A DNA stretch of 64,000 nucleotides, from the NCBI GenBank assembly GCA_033060915.1, contig CM065381.1, forward strand, positions 7,291,501-7,355,500. Reading direction: 5' to 3'. Position 1 is the stretch's first letter. Each line of letters starts with the position of its first letter. Below are positions 24,689-37,080 of this stretch, piece by piece. The position numbers and the translations under genes are program-made. This stretch comes from Euryodendron excelsum. Lineage: Eukaryota; Streptophyta; Magnoliopsida; Ericales; Pentaphylacaceae. The notes under the pieces were generated by a model. That model was not told where the DNA came from. It did not search any database and was given only the letters and a program-made list of their open reading frames with translations.

Positions 24689-26409
24689 TGTTAGCCTGAA
24701 ATAGCAATTCCAGAGGGGTGAATTGAGATTTTAATAACTTTAAAGCAATAATGAGGATAACCATATCAACAGAACAGTAACTCAATGCAAGATGGAAATA
24801 TGCAAGTAAGTTATAATGATGATGAAGAAAACAGACCAATATAGAGACACAAGATTTTTACAGAGGTTCGGCCTAATCCTTTACCTACGTCCTCCTCTTT
24901 CTCGATCCTCTTAAAGGAATTCTCCACTATATAAAATTTTTTTACACAACTTGGTAGTTACTCAAGTGCCCAACTCATTCCTTTACAAGAGCTATTCTCA
25001 AAATTTTAATCCCAAGAGTTTTTCTCAAGCTACACAAACTCACAAGATTTACAACCTTATCCAATCTAAGTATAATAAAAGCATTTGATACAAAGGGATC
25101 ACTCTCTCAAGTATGTATAGACAAGTTACAGCTCAAATACAAAAACTCCCAAATAAATAAAAACAGAGTAATAAATGTAAATGATTGTTTTTCACTTTTT
25201 AGTACTTAATCTCTTTGATACTAAAAAAATGAGTTGGAAATCATATATATATAGCTTTTCATGAATTTCAACAGTTGGAAGTAGTTATGGTAGCATTTAA
25301 TGTGAAATCGGCCTGTTAGAACATTTAAACTTATGATCGTTGCCCACAAGTGTCGACACAATTTTTCAAGGTGTCAACACTATTAATTTCTAATTCAGCA
25401 CTCTTTTAAAGGGGTTGATGCAAGTGTTAGCACTTACTTCAAAACTTTAAATTCTAACTTTCAAATGTGTCAACCATATCATAATGTGTTGACAATTACA
25501 TAGGTTATATTTCTTTGACCTTCAATTTCTTAAGGTGTCGATGTAAGTGTTGATCCAGGTGTTAGCACTTCCTTTAAGACTTTTAAATCTTACTTCTAAG
25601 GTGTCAATCATATCGAAATTTGTTAATCCTTCTAGAAACTTGATTTCTTCATTTGCGCACGACTTCAACTATGTTAATAATGACATTCCTTTCTTGTCAA
25701 CGCTTCTACTACTTAAGTCCTTCATAGAAAATAGTACCAATATGTCGACCAAACCTTCATGTGTCGACAAGAGCTTAAACACGGTCTGTGAAGATGGAAC
25801 TTCTTCAATGTGTCAACCATATCGAAATGTGTTGACAAGAACTCTGAGTATGATATGAGAAAGTTGAGCCTTGAACAAAGTGTTAACCATATTGCAATGT
25901 GTCGACAATAGCTTTGAACTTTTTCTTTTAAAGATCGAGGGTCTTCAGCAATGAGTCGACCATATTAGAATGTGTCAATAAGAGCTTCTAACGTCTTCTG
26001 AGAATTTTTGTGTGATGTGTCGACCATATTGAGATGTGTCGATGATAGCTTCTAGTCTTTCAATATGTTCAACAAGGATTGTCAAGATGTTGATCATATT
26101 ATGATGTGTCGACACTTCAATTTGCACTTCAGTCTTCAAAGATTGATTCCGAGTGATCTTCAAACCCTTTAGATGATTTTCGTTAAATGCTTAAATCTCA
26201 TAATGAGATCTTGAGTCTTTACATGATCTTTAATCTTTTTGATATGGACTTTATCTATTTTTATCATTTTTTGGAATAAGTAGTTAACATCTTAACCATT
26301 TTATCAATGACCCAATATATAGTTTGTACACTTAATTAAAGTCATTAAATAACAATTAAATAATTTTGTTATTATAAAAATTAATATAGAGATTAACCTT
26401 AAATCAACA
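24689..26409. mobile_element. Solo LTR, 1721 bp (family shared with 19459-21371)
   Basis: The element starts TGTTAGCCTG and ends AAATCAACA. It is flanked by five-base near-repeats, GTTAC (24684-24688) and GTCAC (26410-26414). Shared landmarks with the first LTR are GAGGGGTGAATTGAG near the left end and GGTTCGG...CCTACGTCC at 24865-24892. The interior differs: here a phased array of about 70-bp units rich in GTCGAC fills 25467-26110. No retroviral-type coding region is adjacent. Confidence 0.72.
25467..26115. repeat. ~70-bp degenerate tandem array with TGTCGACCATATTG core
   Basis: The core TGTCRACCATAT (with variants) is found at about 25467, 25602, 25743, 25811, 25881, 25953, 26018 and 26089. 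The gaps are near 70 or 140 bases, so the array is phase-locked with about ten units, some decayed. Each good unit has a second half reading AATGTGTCGACAAGAGCTT. A 103-residue open frame (25547-25858) lies inside it and is not a gene. Confidence 0.8.
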
Positions 26410-26429
26410 GTCACGATCTCTATAATTTT

Positions 26430-26510
26430 GTTTTTTGTAGGGATGACTTGAATTTAGGCATAGTTCGGGGTGAATGACATTGTGATGACGTGCAAAAACC
26501 TAGGAAGCTG
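26430..26510 (-). mobile_element. SINE fragment related to 24604-24688
   Basis: It shares the strings GATGACTTGAATTTAGGCATAG and GGGTGAATGACATTGTGATG (compare ATGACTCGAATTCACGCCATAG and GATGAATGAGCACTTGCTATT) with the piece left of the solo LTR. It is degenerate and its ends are not defined. Confidence 0.45.
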
Positions 26511-27773
26511 GTGAGCAAACCTAGGCAGACATTCATAATCGGTATACTCTTACTTTCCAGTCTTGAGCAAATGCGAGTGAATTTTTATACACTTGTCTAA
26601 AATCAATAATTAAACACTCAAAACGATGACAAGAGTAGATTTCTTGATCTGTTAAAGAAATGAGCCAACTGTGTTAGTTTGAGTTGTTTTTTTTTTTTTT
26701 TTTTCTTTTACACGTTAACATGTATCAATAATGCAATTATAAGGGCCAACTTAGTATCAGTTTGTTCTCGTGCTAAGTATAAACTTTTTAGTTCGAACTT
26801 TCCTTAACTCCTTGTAGCCAACCATCATTCATGTGATATATAAAATTTACATAGTTTATGTGGATGGTGCTTATACATGAACTCGAGAGAATTATTGGTC
26901 AAAATTTTGAACACCTATAAAAAAAAAATATAAAATTTAAGTGTCCCCACCGTCCAGCAAAATCACATGGCTGCAATCAGATGGGTTGTTTTCTTCCCTT
27001 TGCAAGTAGGGCGCTCTCTCTTTTGCATGGCATGGACCACAGCCAAGTTGACATGACTGGGCATAAGCATTTGAATATAGCCAGGACCAGAAAGCCATAT
27101 ATTCCTCGTCTTTGTTTGAACATTTCTTGGAAAGCTCCTTTCTTTATGAATATATGTCCATCATATAAACGATTACTGTCCAAAATCCGAGGTATCTTCA
27201 AAATAGTGCAAGTACATTGTTTCCCCTCTCATCAGTTTGATGGTATGAAAGATACATACAATCATGCACATACATATACACACAAGTATAGCGGCGAGGA
27301 TCAGAGTTGGCCCCCTTCACTCGATTTTGCAAAAAAAAAAAGTTTTTAACTCAACCCAACAAAAAATAAACTTTGCCCAACCAAACCTAATACCTAATAT
27401 CCATTTCAAAAATTTGTTTACCCAACTTAAATTCATTTACTCATTAAATTAGATATTAATCCACACCTTTTTTTTCAACAACTGTGATGAAAATTCTCAT
27501 GCAACGCTTGTGCAAGAGTAAAATGGGCAAACTTAAGATCTTCACGACTCAATCAACTATTTTTTTCACTCTTCTTCCTCTTATTTCTCACTTTCTCCCA
27601 TTTATATATACACGATTTTTATATTGTTTTGGTTGAGTGGTTTGTTTCTCATTTAATTTATTTATAAATGATTTTATTTTGTTTCAATTGAGTGGTTTTC
27701 TAAATCTCGATAGTCCTTCAAGTAAAGAAAACTATTGTAGATGAGTGTGTATATATAAATAGCTTAATTTCAC

Positions 27774-27776
<3 letters not shown>

Positions 27777-27804
<28 letters not shown>
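27777..27804. repeat. (AG)n microsatellite
   Basis: About fourteen uninterrupted AG units in intergenic DNA. Confidence 0.9.
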
Positions 27805-27809
<5 letters not shown>

Positions 27810-28212
27810 TTTATAAATTTGAGTGGATGAATGATTGCTTGGTGATATACATTGAAAAAGACATATTCAACACCATAGACAATAAAGTTATTTTGTAACT
27901 GTTTCATAATATAAAATAAAAAGAAGATTATTGTAATTTATCTCATTAATTTGAATGTTGTTTTGTGTAAAAAATATGTTTGTCATTGATATATAAAATT
28001 TTGAACGTTATCGCATTTCTTTTATTTTTTAAAATTTATTATCTTACTTATAAACAATTGTTCAAGAGTATTTTTTGTCTCCACTAGAAAAAATTTCTTG
28101 GTCCATCACTGCATATGTATGTATAGATATATGGTTGTGTCAAATTTTGGTATAAAATTGTCATTCATAATGATGTGACTATTCATGATTTTTTCTTGTC
28201 GAACCAAAATAT

Positions 28213-28510
28213 CCACCACTATTTTTGTTCGTAATATTGAAAATGTTATTGTCACGTCATTTTAATGTAAAGATTTCTATATAAAATTTCTATAAAGATA
28301 GAATTCTTTGTGGATATAGTGCATTGTGACATATGTAACTATTGTTGTTTGTGATTTTTTAGTTTCAAATCATAACACCCACCACTATTTTTGTTTGCAA
28401 TTTTGAAAATCTCATTACCATGCCATTTTGATAGAGTTTTTTTATAAAAATTATGTAAGAATATAATTCTTCGTGTACGCAGGGCAGTGTGATTTATGTA
28501 ACTTCTTCTC
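28213..28510. repeat. Two-copy ~166-bp tandem duplication
   Basis: The string CCACCACTATTTTTGTT occurs at 28213 and 28379, and both copies continue with a TTGAAAAT, GTCATTTT or GCCATTTT, and ATAATTCTT-like series. The copies are diverged. Confidence 0.7.
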
Positions 28511-28837
28511 CATGTTATCAAAATATTACCTACTCTTTACATATTGCGAAGTCTACTAAAAGTTACCCATGTTCTATTGATGTAAGCGCATGATTATTCT
28601 CTTATGATGTCTATTGTCCAATAATGCTTTTTGAGAAATTATGATGACCAATGTAAAGTTTCTCTCTCCAACGTCATCTTATGTCCACCACCTGCCTCCA
28701 TACAAGAAACCAAAAGCACTTTGGTGAGAAAATGACAAGTTTGTGCGGACTGCAATTCATACTTTGGGGATGGACTGATTCCTTTGTGGGTTTCTTTGGC
28801 TAAGGCTGCTCTAAAATCTCACCCTTTTTATTCTTTG

Positions 28838-28840
<3 letters not shown>

Positions 28841-28870
<30 letters not shown>
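28841..28870. repeat. (TC)15 microsatellite
   Basis: Fifteen uninterrupted TC units followed by a TTCTC/TTTTC-rich tract. Confidence 0.9.
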
Positions 28871-28876
<6 letters not shown>

Positions 28877-30153
28877 TTTCTTTTCTTTTCTTTGGAGAAA
28901 CTTTACACTATATTTGGAATCAAGATTAATTGAAACAAATAAAATAAAATAAACGAATGAAAAAGAAAAAGAGTGTAAGATTCAGTGTAGTTTGTTTTAC
29001 TATCCCATGTACCTATACTCAAAAGTTGATCTAAATAAAATGCACCTGCTGGGATAAGATAGTCCTTTTAAAAAAAAGTACAATTTGGCACACATAAAGC
29101 TTGCGATAGTACTACGCACAATGTGGTTCTAGTTAATGCTAGAAAAACTATACAGTAGTATTGTATAGATTTGTGTGTTGAATAAGGACCTGCCATTATA
29201 AAACAGAACACCTATACAGATAATAGCGAACACTATTTTAAAATTTTAAAAGGTCTTTTTGTAATATTAGATTGTTGAGCAGACAAATACACATGCATGC
29301 ATGATATACAATATGATTAGAGTAGCTTTATTGAGAAACATAGATAGTGTGTGAACTGTTTGGATCTTTTGATAGATTTCCTTTTTGGAATTGCATAAGA
29401 TGTTTGTTTTTAAACATATCTCCAATACTGCTCAGCTTGGGCAGCACGCCTGGTAATAGTGAAGACAAAGGCATTAGATTTTGGCACAAACACATCAAAA
29501 AAGCATACATAATTAGTCACTTTTAAGCTGGCATATACTTTGGCTTCTTAGATATGATTCCTTTTGCTTTTTTTCATTATTTCCACAATGATTTTCCACT
29601 TTTTTGGTGCAGCAAACCAACACTAATCTTCTCTCTGTAAAGTTAAAGAGGTATCCACTCCAATCATTCTCACCACCAAATTTCCTTTTTGTATGCAATG
29701 AACGTATGTTTGGATTCACATTTGTTTTGCAGGATTGAATAAGGAATTCCAAAACAGTTAATCTCGGGTTACAAATTTCTTGAAGGGCAATTTTGTTATT
29801 TGGTCTCCAAAATTCCTGAATTGTTTATCTCACATCCTGAGAAAGCCTAATATTGTGTATGCATGGTAAAAAAATTTATATTCGAAATGCTTATCTTGAT
29901 CTCCTTTTGTATAACTAAATGTAAGATAAGACCAAATACGGGATTTATGATCCAATCCCGAAGCCTTTTAAAACTAGCACAACATAAGCTAGAAGAGCAA
30001 TATAGCCAAGTGACAGGGACTAAGTGGGATGGCATGATGTGGTATTAACACTATGTGGGCTTGCCTTCACTGTGCATTAAATGTCTTGTAAATTTTTATG
30101 GAGCTGCAATAAATTTGCTTCATAGCAAGGGCAGTTTGGTCCAGCTCTTTTTA

Positions 30154-30333
30154 AGTTTGTTTGGCATGACTTATCGTAAAAAAGCTGAATTTTTTCAGCT
30201 TTATTATTAATTTTTTGTTTTTTTTTTTTTTTTTTACTTATCTTAACTTATAAAAGCAAAAAAAAAACTAAAAAAATTTAGCAAAAAATGCAAAACGCAA
30301 AAACACTAAATTTAAGCTCCACCAAACAGGCCC
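30154..30333. mobile_element. Tourist-like MITE, ~180 bp
   Basis: It runs from GTTTGTTTGGC to CCAAACAGGCCC with TAA on both outer sides, an inverted-end pattern close to that of the element at 7975. The interior is a T-run followed by an A-rich region, so it can fold back. Confidence 0.65.
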
Positions 30334-30814
30334 TAAGTATTCTTTTTTCCTTTCAAATCCAATCGTCAACTTGCTTCATATATGTGTATATATGTGTGTG
30401 TATAGATTATACATGCTTTTACAATGTAGGTTGAGTAGAAAGCTAGAATCAAGGGACAAATTGTACAGAGACGTATGACATATTTTTTTCTCCACCAATG
30501 TCGCTAAAAGTGTGTAACGATAATGTGGTTGAATGTAAATTTTTTACTTTGAAATAAAACTTTTATTATAATGACTTTTAATTATAAAAATATCACCGCC
30601 ACATTATTTTAGTAAAATTTTTTATTCTAAATTTTTTTTTAGAAGAATAACATTTATATATATACCAGCAATATGCCGGGACCGGAATCCATTACCGGCC
30701 ATTTTAATCCACGAAGTTTCTTAAACAACAGTAACAGACATCACATCTTTACCAAGCATTCGTAAAACAGTTGGAGACTTATCCCAACACCAACTATCAA
30801 AGACGCTTGCCTTA

Positions 30815-30984
30815 GGCTTCATTTGGTTTGGTAGAGTTTAAATTTAACCTTTTTTTTTTTTTTTTGCTTATAATAAACAAAAATTAAAAAATTTTATTTT
30901 TTTATTTTTATAAGCTAAGATAAGTAAAAAAGTAGAAAAAGTCAATACGAAAAAACTTTTAAAAAAATTGTAGTAAACGGGCCC
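30815..30984. mobile_element. Tourist-like MITE, 170 bp
   Basis: It begins GGCTTCATTTGGTTTGG and ends GTAAACGGGCCC, with TTA immediately outside both ends (30812-30814 and 30985-30987). The interior has complementary T-rich and A-rich halves. Confidence 0.72.
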
Positions 30985-32867
30985 TTAAACGTCAGGAAAA
31001 TTGTTAGGAAAGGAGTAATCAAGTAGCAATTTTTTGGGCTTTTAGCCATTTATTTGAAATGTTGGTGTATCCTTTTTTTTTGTGTGCGTGGGGGTAATGA
31101 GTCTAGTCTCAAGTAACAAAATGATTAGCAACATCTTGACCTAATTCAAAATAAATTTTAATAAACTAGGCCCTGAAACATATGTGGAAAAAAAAAAAAA
31201 CTGAACCCCCCGGAACAACTAACTAATTATAAATTTACAAAGCTTAGAAGCAGAGGAGAGGGATAAATCCAGAGGTAGTGGTGTCCCCATCTATAATTAC
31301 AAGGATAATGCTATACAAACAGAAAATTAATACAGAATTTATCACTAAAATAATGTAATTGGATAAGAGTCATTCGCTTTAAAACAAAACACTCATCATA
31401 GTAATTCTTAATTACAAAAATGACACTATCATATCATTTTAGTGCGATTTTCTGTACAAATTCTCTCTCTCCAATGTACCAAAATATCTTCCACCCATGT
31501 CAGGGCTCATTTAAGATCCACGAAAAAAATTTCTGGGCCCATTTAAGATCCACACAACAAAATGTCTGGGCCAATTTTGGGAAATATGTATTTATTTTGA
31601 ACTGAATCAATGATCATGGTTCATGCCTTCATGGTCAGCATAAATAGAGGCTTGTAGACCATATCTGACAGGAAGTTGTTTATGAAATGATTTACACAGC
31701 CGAGCATGGCTCCACTTAGTTTTTTGGGCTTCCAACTTACAAACCCATAAATTCATTGGGCTTTGGATTGGGGTGCAGCAGTGCCAGATCCTCCCAAAAA
31801 TTAATGAACCAGGCCCACAATAAATGACTGGATATATGAATCGGCCCAACAAGAGTTTTCACAGGTGTCAGAACCACCAAACACTACGATGCTGTGCTTG
31901 GAAACCGGATTCATTGAAGTAAAGGAAAAAGAAATGAAAAAGAAGAAGCATGTGAGATTTTGAATTCTATGCTCTTGTTTGGTTACATTAGAAAAAAAGA
32001 GAAAGAAATGAATATGCATTTATCAATAACAATGTAAAAGTAAATAAGAAAATACGGTTTCTTTCCTCATTTTTTTTTTTTTTTTTAATCCACGACTTTC
32101 TCTTGAGCAACCAAGAGAAAGCAACCAAACAATCAGAGTGATTTTATTTCTCAATTCTTTTCTTTTTCCCTCTATAAATTCAAAATCCAAACACAACATA
32201 AAAGAACTAGTCTAGCCTTTGGGAAGTGCTGGATCTTATCTGCCCCTCAAATAGAGAGCTTACAACTGATCTGAGATGAATGTGTTTTTTTTCTGTTTTT
32301 TTTTCCAGAATAGTTGATAGTTTAATCTGGTTTTTTATATCATATTGAGACGTGTCATTCGCGTAGGTAGATCATCTCGGCTGTCCATAATCCGATGGCT
32401 AGCATAAATCCTCTTGTATTTGTTGACCCAAAAAGGATGAAACTGTTTTGATCAAATCCAAAGAGTACTTGTAACATCTGATGACCCTTAAATACACCAA
32501 AATGACATAAATGCCCCTGTAATTAGACCCCCACCCACACTTGGGTTGAAAACTTGTAATCCACAAAATGAAGAATAAATATTAGAAAAAGGGGTAGATT
32601 GATATTCACCAGCAAGTTTTGAATGAATTGTGTGAGACACATGGAAATTTGTCTTTTGCTTTTAGCACAGAGTCTTGGAAAGGACAGTATAGGTCTCAAT
32701 CTCTGAAGTTGCATGTGTGTCCTAAATGCCAAAAGGCAAATGTAGGGCAGCCCTCACTGAACATCAAAATTGCAAAGTCATGATAATAGACACTTAACAA
32801 TAACATCTCCAGCCGAAAGCCTACAAAAATTTGAAGAGTTTGTCAAATGCTTGGACACTCTGTATTC

Positions 32868-32891
32868 ATATATATATATATATATATATAT
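32868..32891. repeat. (AT)12 microsatellite
   Basis: About twelve uninterrupted AT units in intergenic DNA. Confidence 0.9.
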
Positions 32892-33276
32892 CCAACCTCA
32901 TTTGTCTCACTGACCCTTTTTCATGTTACTCATGCCTATCACATACAAGACAAGCATTTTTTAGAGAAAAATATTACTATCACTAGCAAATTACCCTAAT
33001 AACTATTGTAAACATCCTCTGAAATGTGTTGGCATTGGGTGGTTATTTTGAAATTAACATTTATGGTAGTAAGGATTGTGGATAAGATCGACTATTTAGC
33101 TTGTGAGACAGGATTAGGGATAAGTAATTTTGCATGATAATGGATATGATTACATATCTCATAGAAATAAACTTTTATGAATAGGATTATTATATATGAC
33201 TGGCTAGAGTGAAATAAAAAATCTGTTGAATTACAAAAATGGAATAATATGAGCTGACCGAATATCCATAACTTTA

Positions 33277-33515
33277 TGAGATTAGTACTCTAACTAGACT
33301 ACAAGTGCGCGTGATGTGTGAATCCCACAAGATTATCAATCCAATCTCACACCTCATATCTCGCAAACAAACACAGTCTATGAATATAATATGAACGCTT
33401 GTGAGATTAGTACTTTGACTAGACTACAAGTGCGCGTGATGTGTTGGTCCCACAAGATTATCAATTCAATCTCACAGCTCATATCCCGCAAACAAACACA
33501 GCCTATGAATATAAC
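33277..33515. repeat. Two-copy 125-bp tandem duplication
   Basis: The unit with TGAGATTAGTACT...CAAGTGCGCGTGATGTG...CGCAAACAAACACAG is present twice with an exact 125-base offset (for example 33281 and 33406, 33381 and 33506). Only a few differences separate the copies, so it is fairly recent. Confidence 0.88.
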
Positions 33516-33805
33516 ATCACCGCATAGAACACACCTAGGAATGGGGACCCTTTGGAATACTAACTAGATTGGGGACCTTTGAGAGAAAACCCAAATGGGG
33601 GACCTTTGAGAGAACACAATAGCCGCTCACATGGGTGGTGCAGAATTTCCATTGATTCCTCCCCATACAGCCAAATTCAAATCTTGACTGTATTAATGAC
33701 TTAGCCCTTAACCCAACCAAAGTTAGTGTTGTTAAGGACAATGTGGTGTGAATGTCCCAAAACTTGTTGGGTTTATGTGGTCCTTGGTGTAATTGCAGTT
33801 TAATT

Positions 33806-33907
33806 ATCGAGCACGTGGATTCGATCCGGACGGGTAGGGTTGGACCATGCAGCTTAGTTTACTATGGATCGAGCACGTGGGTTCGACCCAGACGGGCAGG
33901 ATGGGAC
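33806..33907. repeat. Two-copy 62-bp-offset repeat, each copy with a G-box
   Basis: ATCGAGCACGTGGATTCGAT at 33806 and ATCGAGCACGTGGGTTCGAC at 33868 start two similar segments, both continuing CCGGACGGGTAGG or CCAGACGGGCAGG. Each contains CACGTG (33812-33817 and 33874-33879). A third CACGTG is at 34019-34024. Confidence 0.75.
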
Positions 33908-34120
33908 TAATAGCATCGACAAAGAATGGTTTGTTCGAATGTGGGTGGCATCATATGCTAATCGTGCGGGTTCGCGGTCCCAGAAGGGCTCACGGCCACG
34001 TCGGGATCACATGACAGCCACGTGATTGTCCCTCTCAATCTTCTTCAAAAGCTAAATGGGACATGAGCAGTTATTGTTTGTTTAGATTGGAGGCAATGTT
34101 GGATTGAGTTCAATTGTTGG

Positions 34121-34303
34121 ATGGCAAAAGATGGTACAAACCTATTAATTTGCTTTATCACTGTTGTAATCTTCCTATGGTTTTTGGCTATTTGGGCATT
34201 ACATAATTCAGGACCCAAGATAAACAAAACAAAATATGCATTGGGAGTCTATGCTCCTTGGATTTCTTTATTTTTGTTGTCATTACCATTGTTTTTTTGG
34301 TAG
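34121..34303 (+). CDS. Possible small two-TM membrane protein, unrecognised
   Basis: A 60-codon ORF from ATG to TAG. Residues about 8-27 (LLICFITVVIFLWFLAIWAL) and 44-59 (YAPWISLFLLSLPLFFW region) are strongly hydrophobic with tryptophans at their edges. A short polar loop with HNSGPKINKTK lies between them, giving a hairpin-like two-pass layout. I do not recognise a family. In favour: it follows three G-boxes 100-310 bases upstream and is more structured than the chance ORFs around it. Against: it is short, AT-rich DNA easily yields hydrophobic frames, and no TATA box or poly(A) signal stands out. Confidence 0.2.
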   Translation: MAKDGTNLLICFITVVIFLWFLAIWALHNSGPKINKTKYALGVYAPWISLFLLSLPLFFW

Positions 34304-34435
34304 AGACATAGGAAACACATTTAAATGTTGCATTGTCCAGGATACATTCACTCTGTATAGGAGAACAAAAAATACCCTTTGATTGATTTTAAAATTGGGA
34401 CAAATATGTCTTGTAGATCGAGCATTAAAAACCTC

Positions 34436-34865
34436 TTATTGACTAAATACGTGGCGATCTCTAACACTATTTATACGTTAAATATCATTAAAATTGAAAA
34501 AATAAAATTATAACTTTTGTAGTTTATATTGACAGATACAAAACAATTAATGACTAAGATTACATTTGTGTTTTACTACCACTTGCACATAGCAGTAATA
34601 TCAAAGTTCACTCTTATAACTCATACGGTAAGAATCTTTTATTAATCAAGCACGTAGCAATCTCTAATACTATTCACCCTCATTAAAAATAAAAAAATAC
34701 AAATACAAATATAACTTTTTTAGTCTATACTAGCATATACAAAATAGTTAAAAACTAACATTACATACGTGCTACATTAATTTTAAAACATGAGTGCTTG
34801 ATTTGTTGGCAAACTACATAGGACAGTAAAAGTTCACTATTATAATTCATATTGTAGAAAACCAT
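34436..34865. repeat. Two-copy ~203-bp degenerate tandem duplication
   Basis: The segment starting TTATTGACTAAATACGTGGC at 34436 recurs as TTATTAATCAAGCACGTAGC at 34639. Both copies continue with ATCTCTAA-ACTATT and later GTTCACT-TTATAA-TCATA strings. The copies are old and diverged. Confidence 0.7.
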
Positions 34866-35380
34866 TCTCCTTAAAATTGGAATGATTCCTTGTTAAATAC
34901 TCAAATGGGTGGTGTGTGTTCATGGCCCCAAGTATAATATTGTAATTAGAATACTAATTCAATGCATGCAATTGAGAGATCATATAATAAGATAATCTTT
35001 GCATAAAATCTTCCCCATCATTTTGAAGTGAGAAGAGGGCGGGGGAGACCGAAATTGTGCAGTAAAATGGTATCAAAACACACACAGAGTCCAAGACCTG
35101 TCGCATGGTTGGAATACAATGACAGGAAGTGGGTTGGACCCACCTGGCTCATTGGGTTTGACTATTAGTCTGCCAGAGGCCTCGGAAGTCCAGGGTCTTT
35201 GGCTAGACCTTTAAATCAAATGGACCCCACTTAGATTTTTGTTTGGTATATGGTCTCATGCTATCTTTATAGCGCGTGCTATGAACGCTTCGAGACAATT
35301 AACGAAATAATTGACTTGGTCTAGGCCCAAGGGTTATACAAAGGATCAAGTTAATCGATCTTGACACGTATCCACTAGGT

Positions 35381-35660
35381 AGGAACGGAATCAAAAAATT
35401 TTGTTTAGAGGTGGCTAAAAATTATTATTTTTCTAAATTTTAATAGGTAGAGATAGAAATTTTTAAATTTTGTGAGGGACCAAAGTAAAAAAAAAATTGT
35501 ATTTTGAAGGGCTAGACTAAATCTTTTTGAATTTTAGCGTGTCAATACATTATTTTTTATCATAAATACTAAATATTTATAGGACTTGTACATAATTTTG
35601 TCAAATTAGAGGGCCATGGCCTCCCATGATCATAAGATAGTTTCATCCCTACATCTCAAT
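35381..35660. mobile_element. Non-autonomous element of the GGCCATGGCC family (copy 1)
   Basis: It runs from GGAACGGAATCAAAAAATTT to GAGGGCCATGGCCTCCC and the following ATCCCTAC. The same series (a start with a TTTT-rich segment, AATTTTTAAATTT, then GGGCC-TGGCCTCC) recurs at 42733-42945 and, more eroded, at 54280-54555. The family layout was recognised by cross-comparison inside this window; ends are approximate. Confidence 0.5.
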
Positions 35661-37080
35661 AAAATTTCATTTCCGGCTCATTATATAAATAAAGTCAAAT
35701 TTAAACACATTTTAAAATTTTTTAATTTTGTGAGCTACAATCTTCTATGTATGTATTATCAAGGCTCATTATGTTTTCAAGCCAACGCTTGAATAACTCA
35801 CTTCTTAGTTATGTTTGGCTAATTTATAGGAGTTATTCACAAACACACTTTCTGAATTATGACTTAATATCATTAAACACTTCTAAACTCTAAAACGTAA
35901 TAACTGATTCTTTAAATTATCAATTTGTATCAATCAATCTCTTCTATTAGTAATATATTAGCAATTCGTAAAAAGAGTAGATGAAAAATTATTATGTAAC
36001 TTGCACAAAAGTTTATTTTTTACTTAAATTGTATTTTCTATATATAATAATTATTTAATAACTTAAATACCTTTTGTATTGCCCTTATATTTATATGTCA
36101 TTTGAAAAAATATTTCAAATATTAGATAATTATTATAACAAGAAAATATCAATTTAGATATAACATCATACTTTTGTGAATATGTGTAAGTCAAATAATA
36201 ATTTTTCATATATTTTCTTAATGAATTGTTAACAGAAATGATTGATTGCTACAAATTATTAGTTTAAAAGTCAATTTGTTACGTTTTATAGTTTAAAAAA
36301 ATTTAATAATACTAAATCATAATTCAGATATTTATTTATAATTAACTTGTTTATAATCAATACTAAAATTTTGAAAGTACTCACATGAGTTGTATTAAGG
36401 TTGCGCAAAAGATAACAGTCCCGACCTTTATGGTTGATTTGGTTGGAGTTTAGTCAAATTAATAAATTCTTGAGGTTCGAGCCAACTTGAAACCCAGTTC
36501 AATTCGAAGTTATCCAAAAATCGACTCATGACCGTACCTTATATATTACAAAATTCTATGTACATATATATGTCTTCAACTTATTATTTATTAGAGTTAT
36601 TATTTTGTTAATTTGTTTATTATAGTTAAATATTTTGTTAATTTGTTTTGTACATTATTTTTTTATTTTTTGAGAAATTAAAAGTACATATTGAGTCTAT
36701 TTTTAAGTAAATGAATCAAACTCTATACACAATAAAGACTCGTTTTGGTAACGTTTATTGAGAAATTAACGTTTTTTTATTTTTTTTGTAATTTTTTTAC
36801 AAAATTAAAAAAAAATTAAAAATATTAAAATAGATGTGTTCTTTCTTATTAAAACATTGTTTTAGTACTATTAGTATAACAATAACTTATAAATATTTAT
36901 TATCAAATAATAAAAAAAATACAGCTAAAATATAAAATAAAAATATATAATAAAAAATAAAAATTGAAAATGTCACTAAACGAGACTAAGAGACCCAGTT
37001 TGAACCAAATATACCAAAATCGATCCATGACAATTTAATTAAGCTCCATAAGATGATCCGTTTGATCTGATTCAAAACAT
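35660..37080. other. Very AT-rich intergenic DNA upstream of the AUX/IAA gene
   Basis: I see no gene or bounded repeat. The stretch is dominated by ATTTAA-type low-complexity sequence, particularly 36540-36970. Confidence 0.5.

Noticed and set aside
25311..26170. Regular repeats that at first suggested a CRISPR-like array
   Set aside because: The units are degenerate, without constant repeats and unique spacers, lie inside a plant solo LTR, and have no cas genes.
19459..26409. The two LTRs as the ends of one full-length retrotransposon
   Set aside because: A complete MYB gene and SINEs lie between them, each LTR has its own flanking near-repeats, and no gag/pol sequence is present.
29863..30048. 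61-residue + strand ORF ending in TGTKWDGMMWY
   Set aside because: It looked slightly protein-like, but has no recognised family, an equally long antisense frame, and no promoter or splice context.
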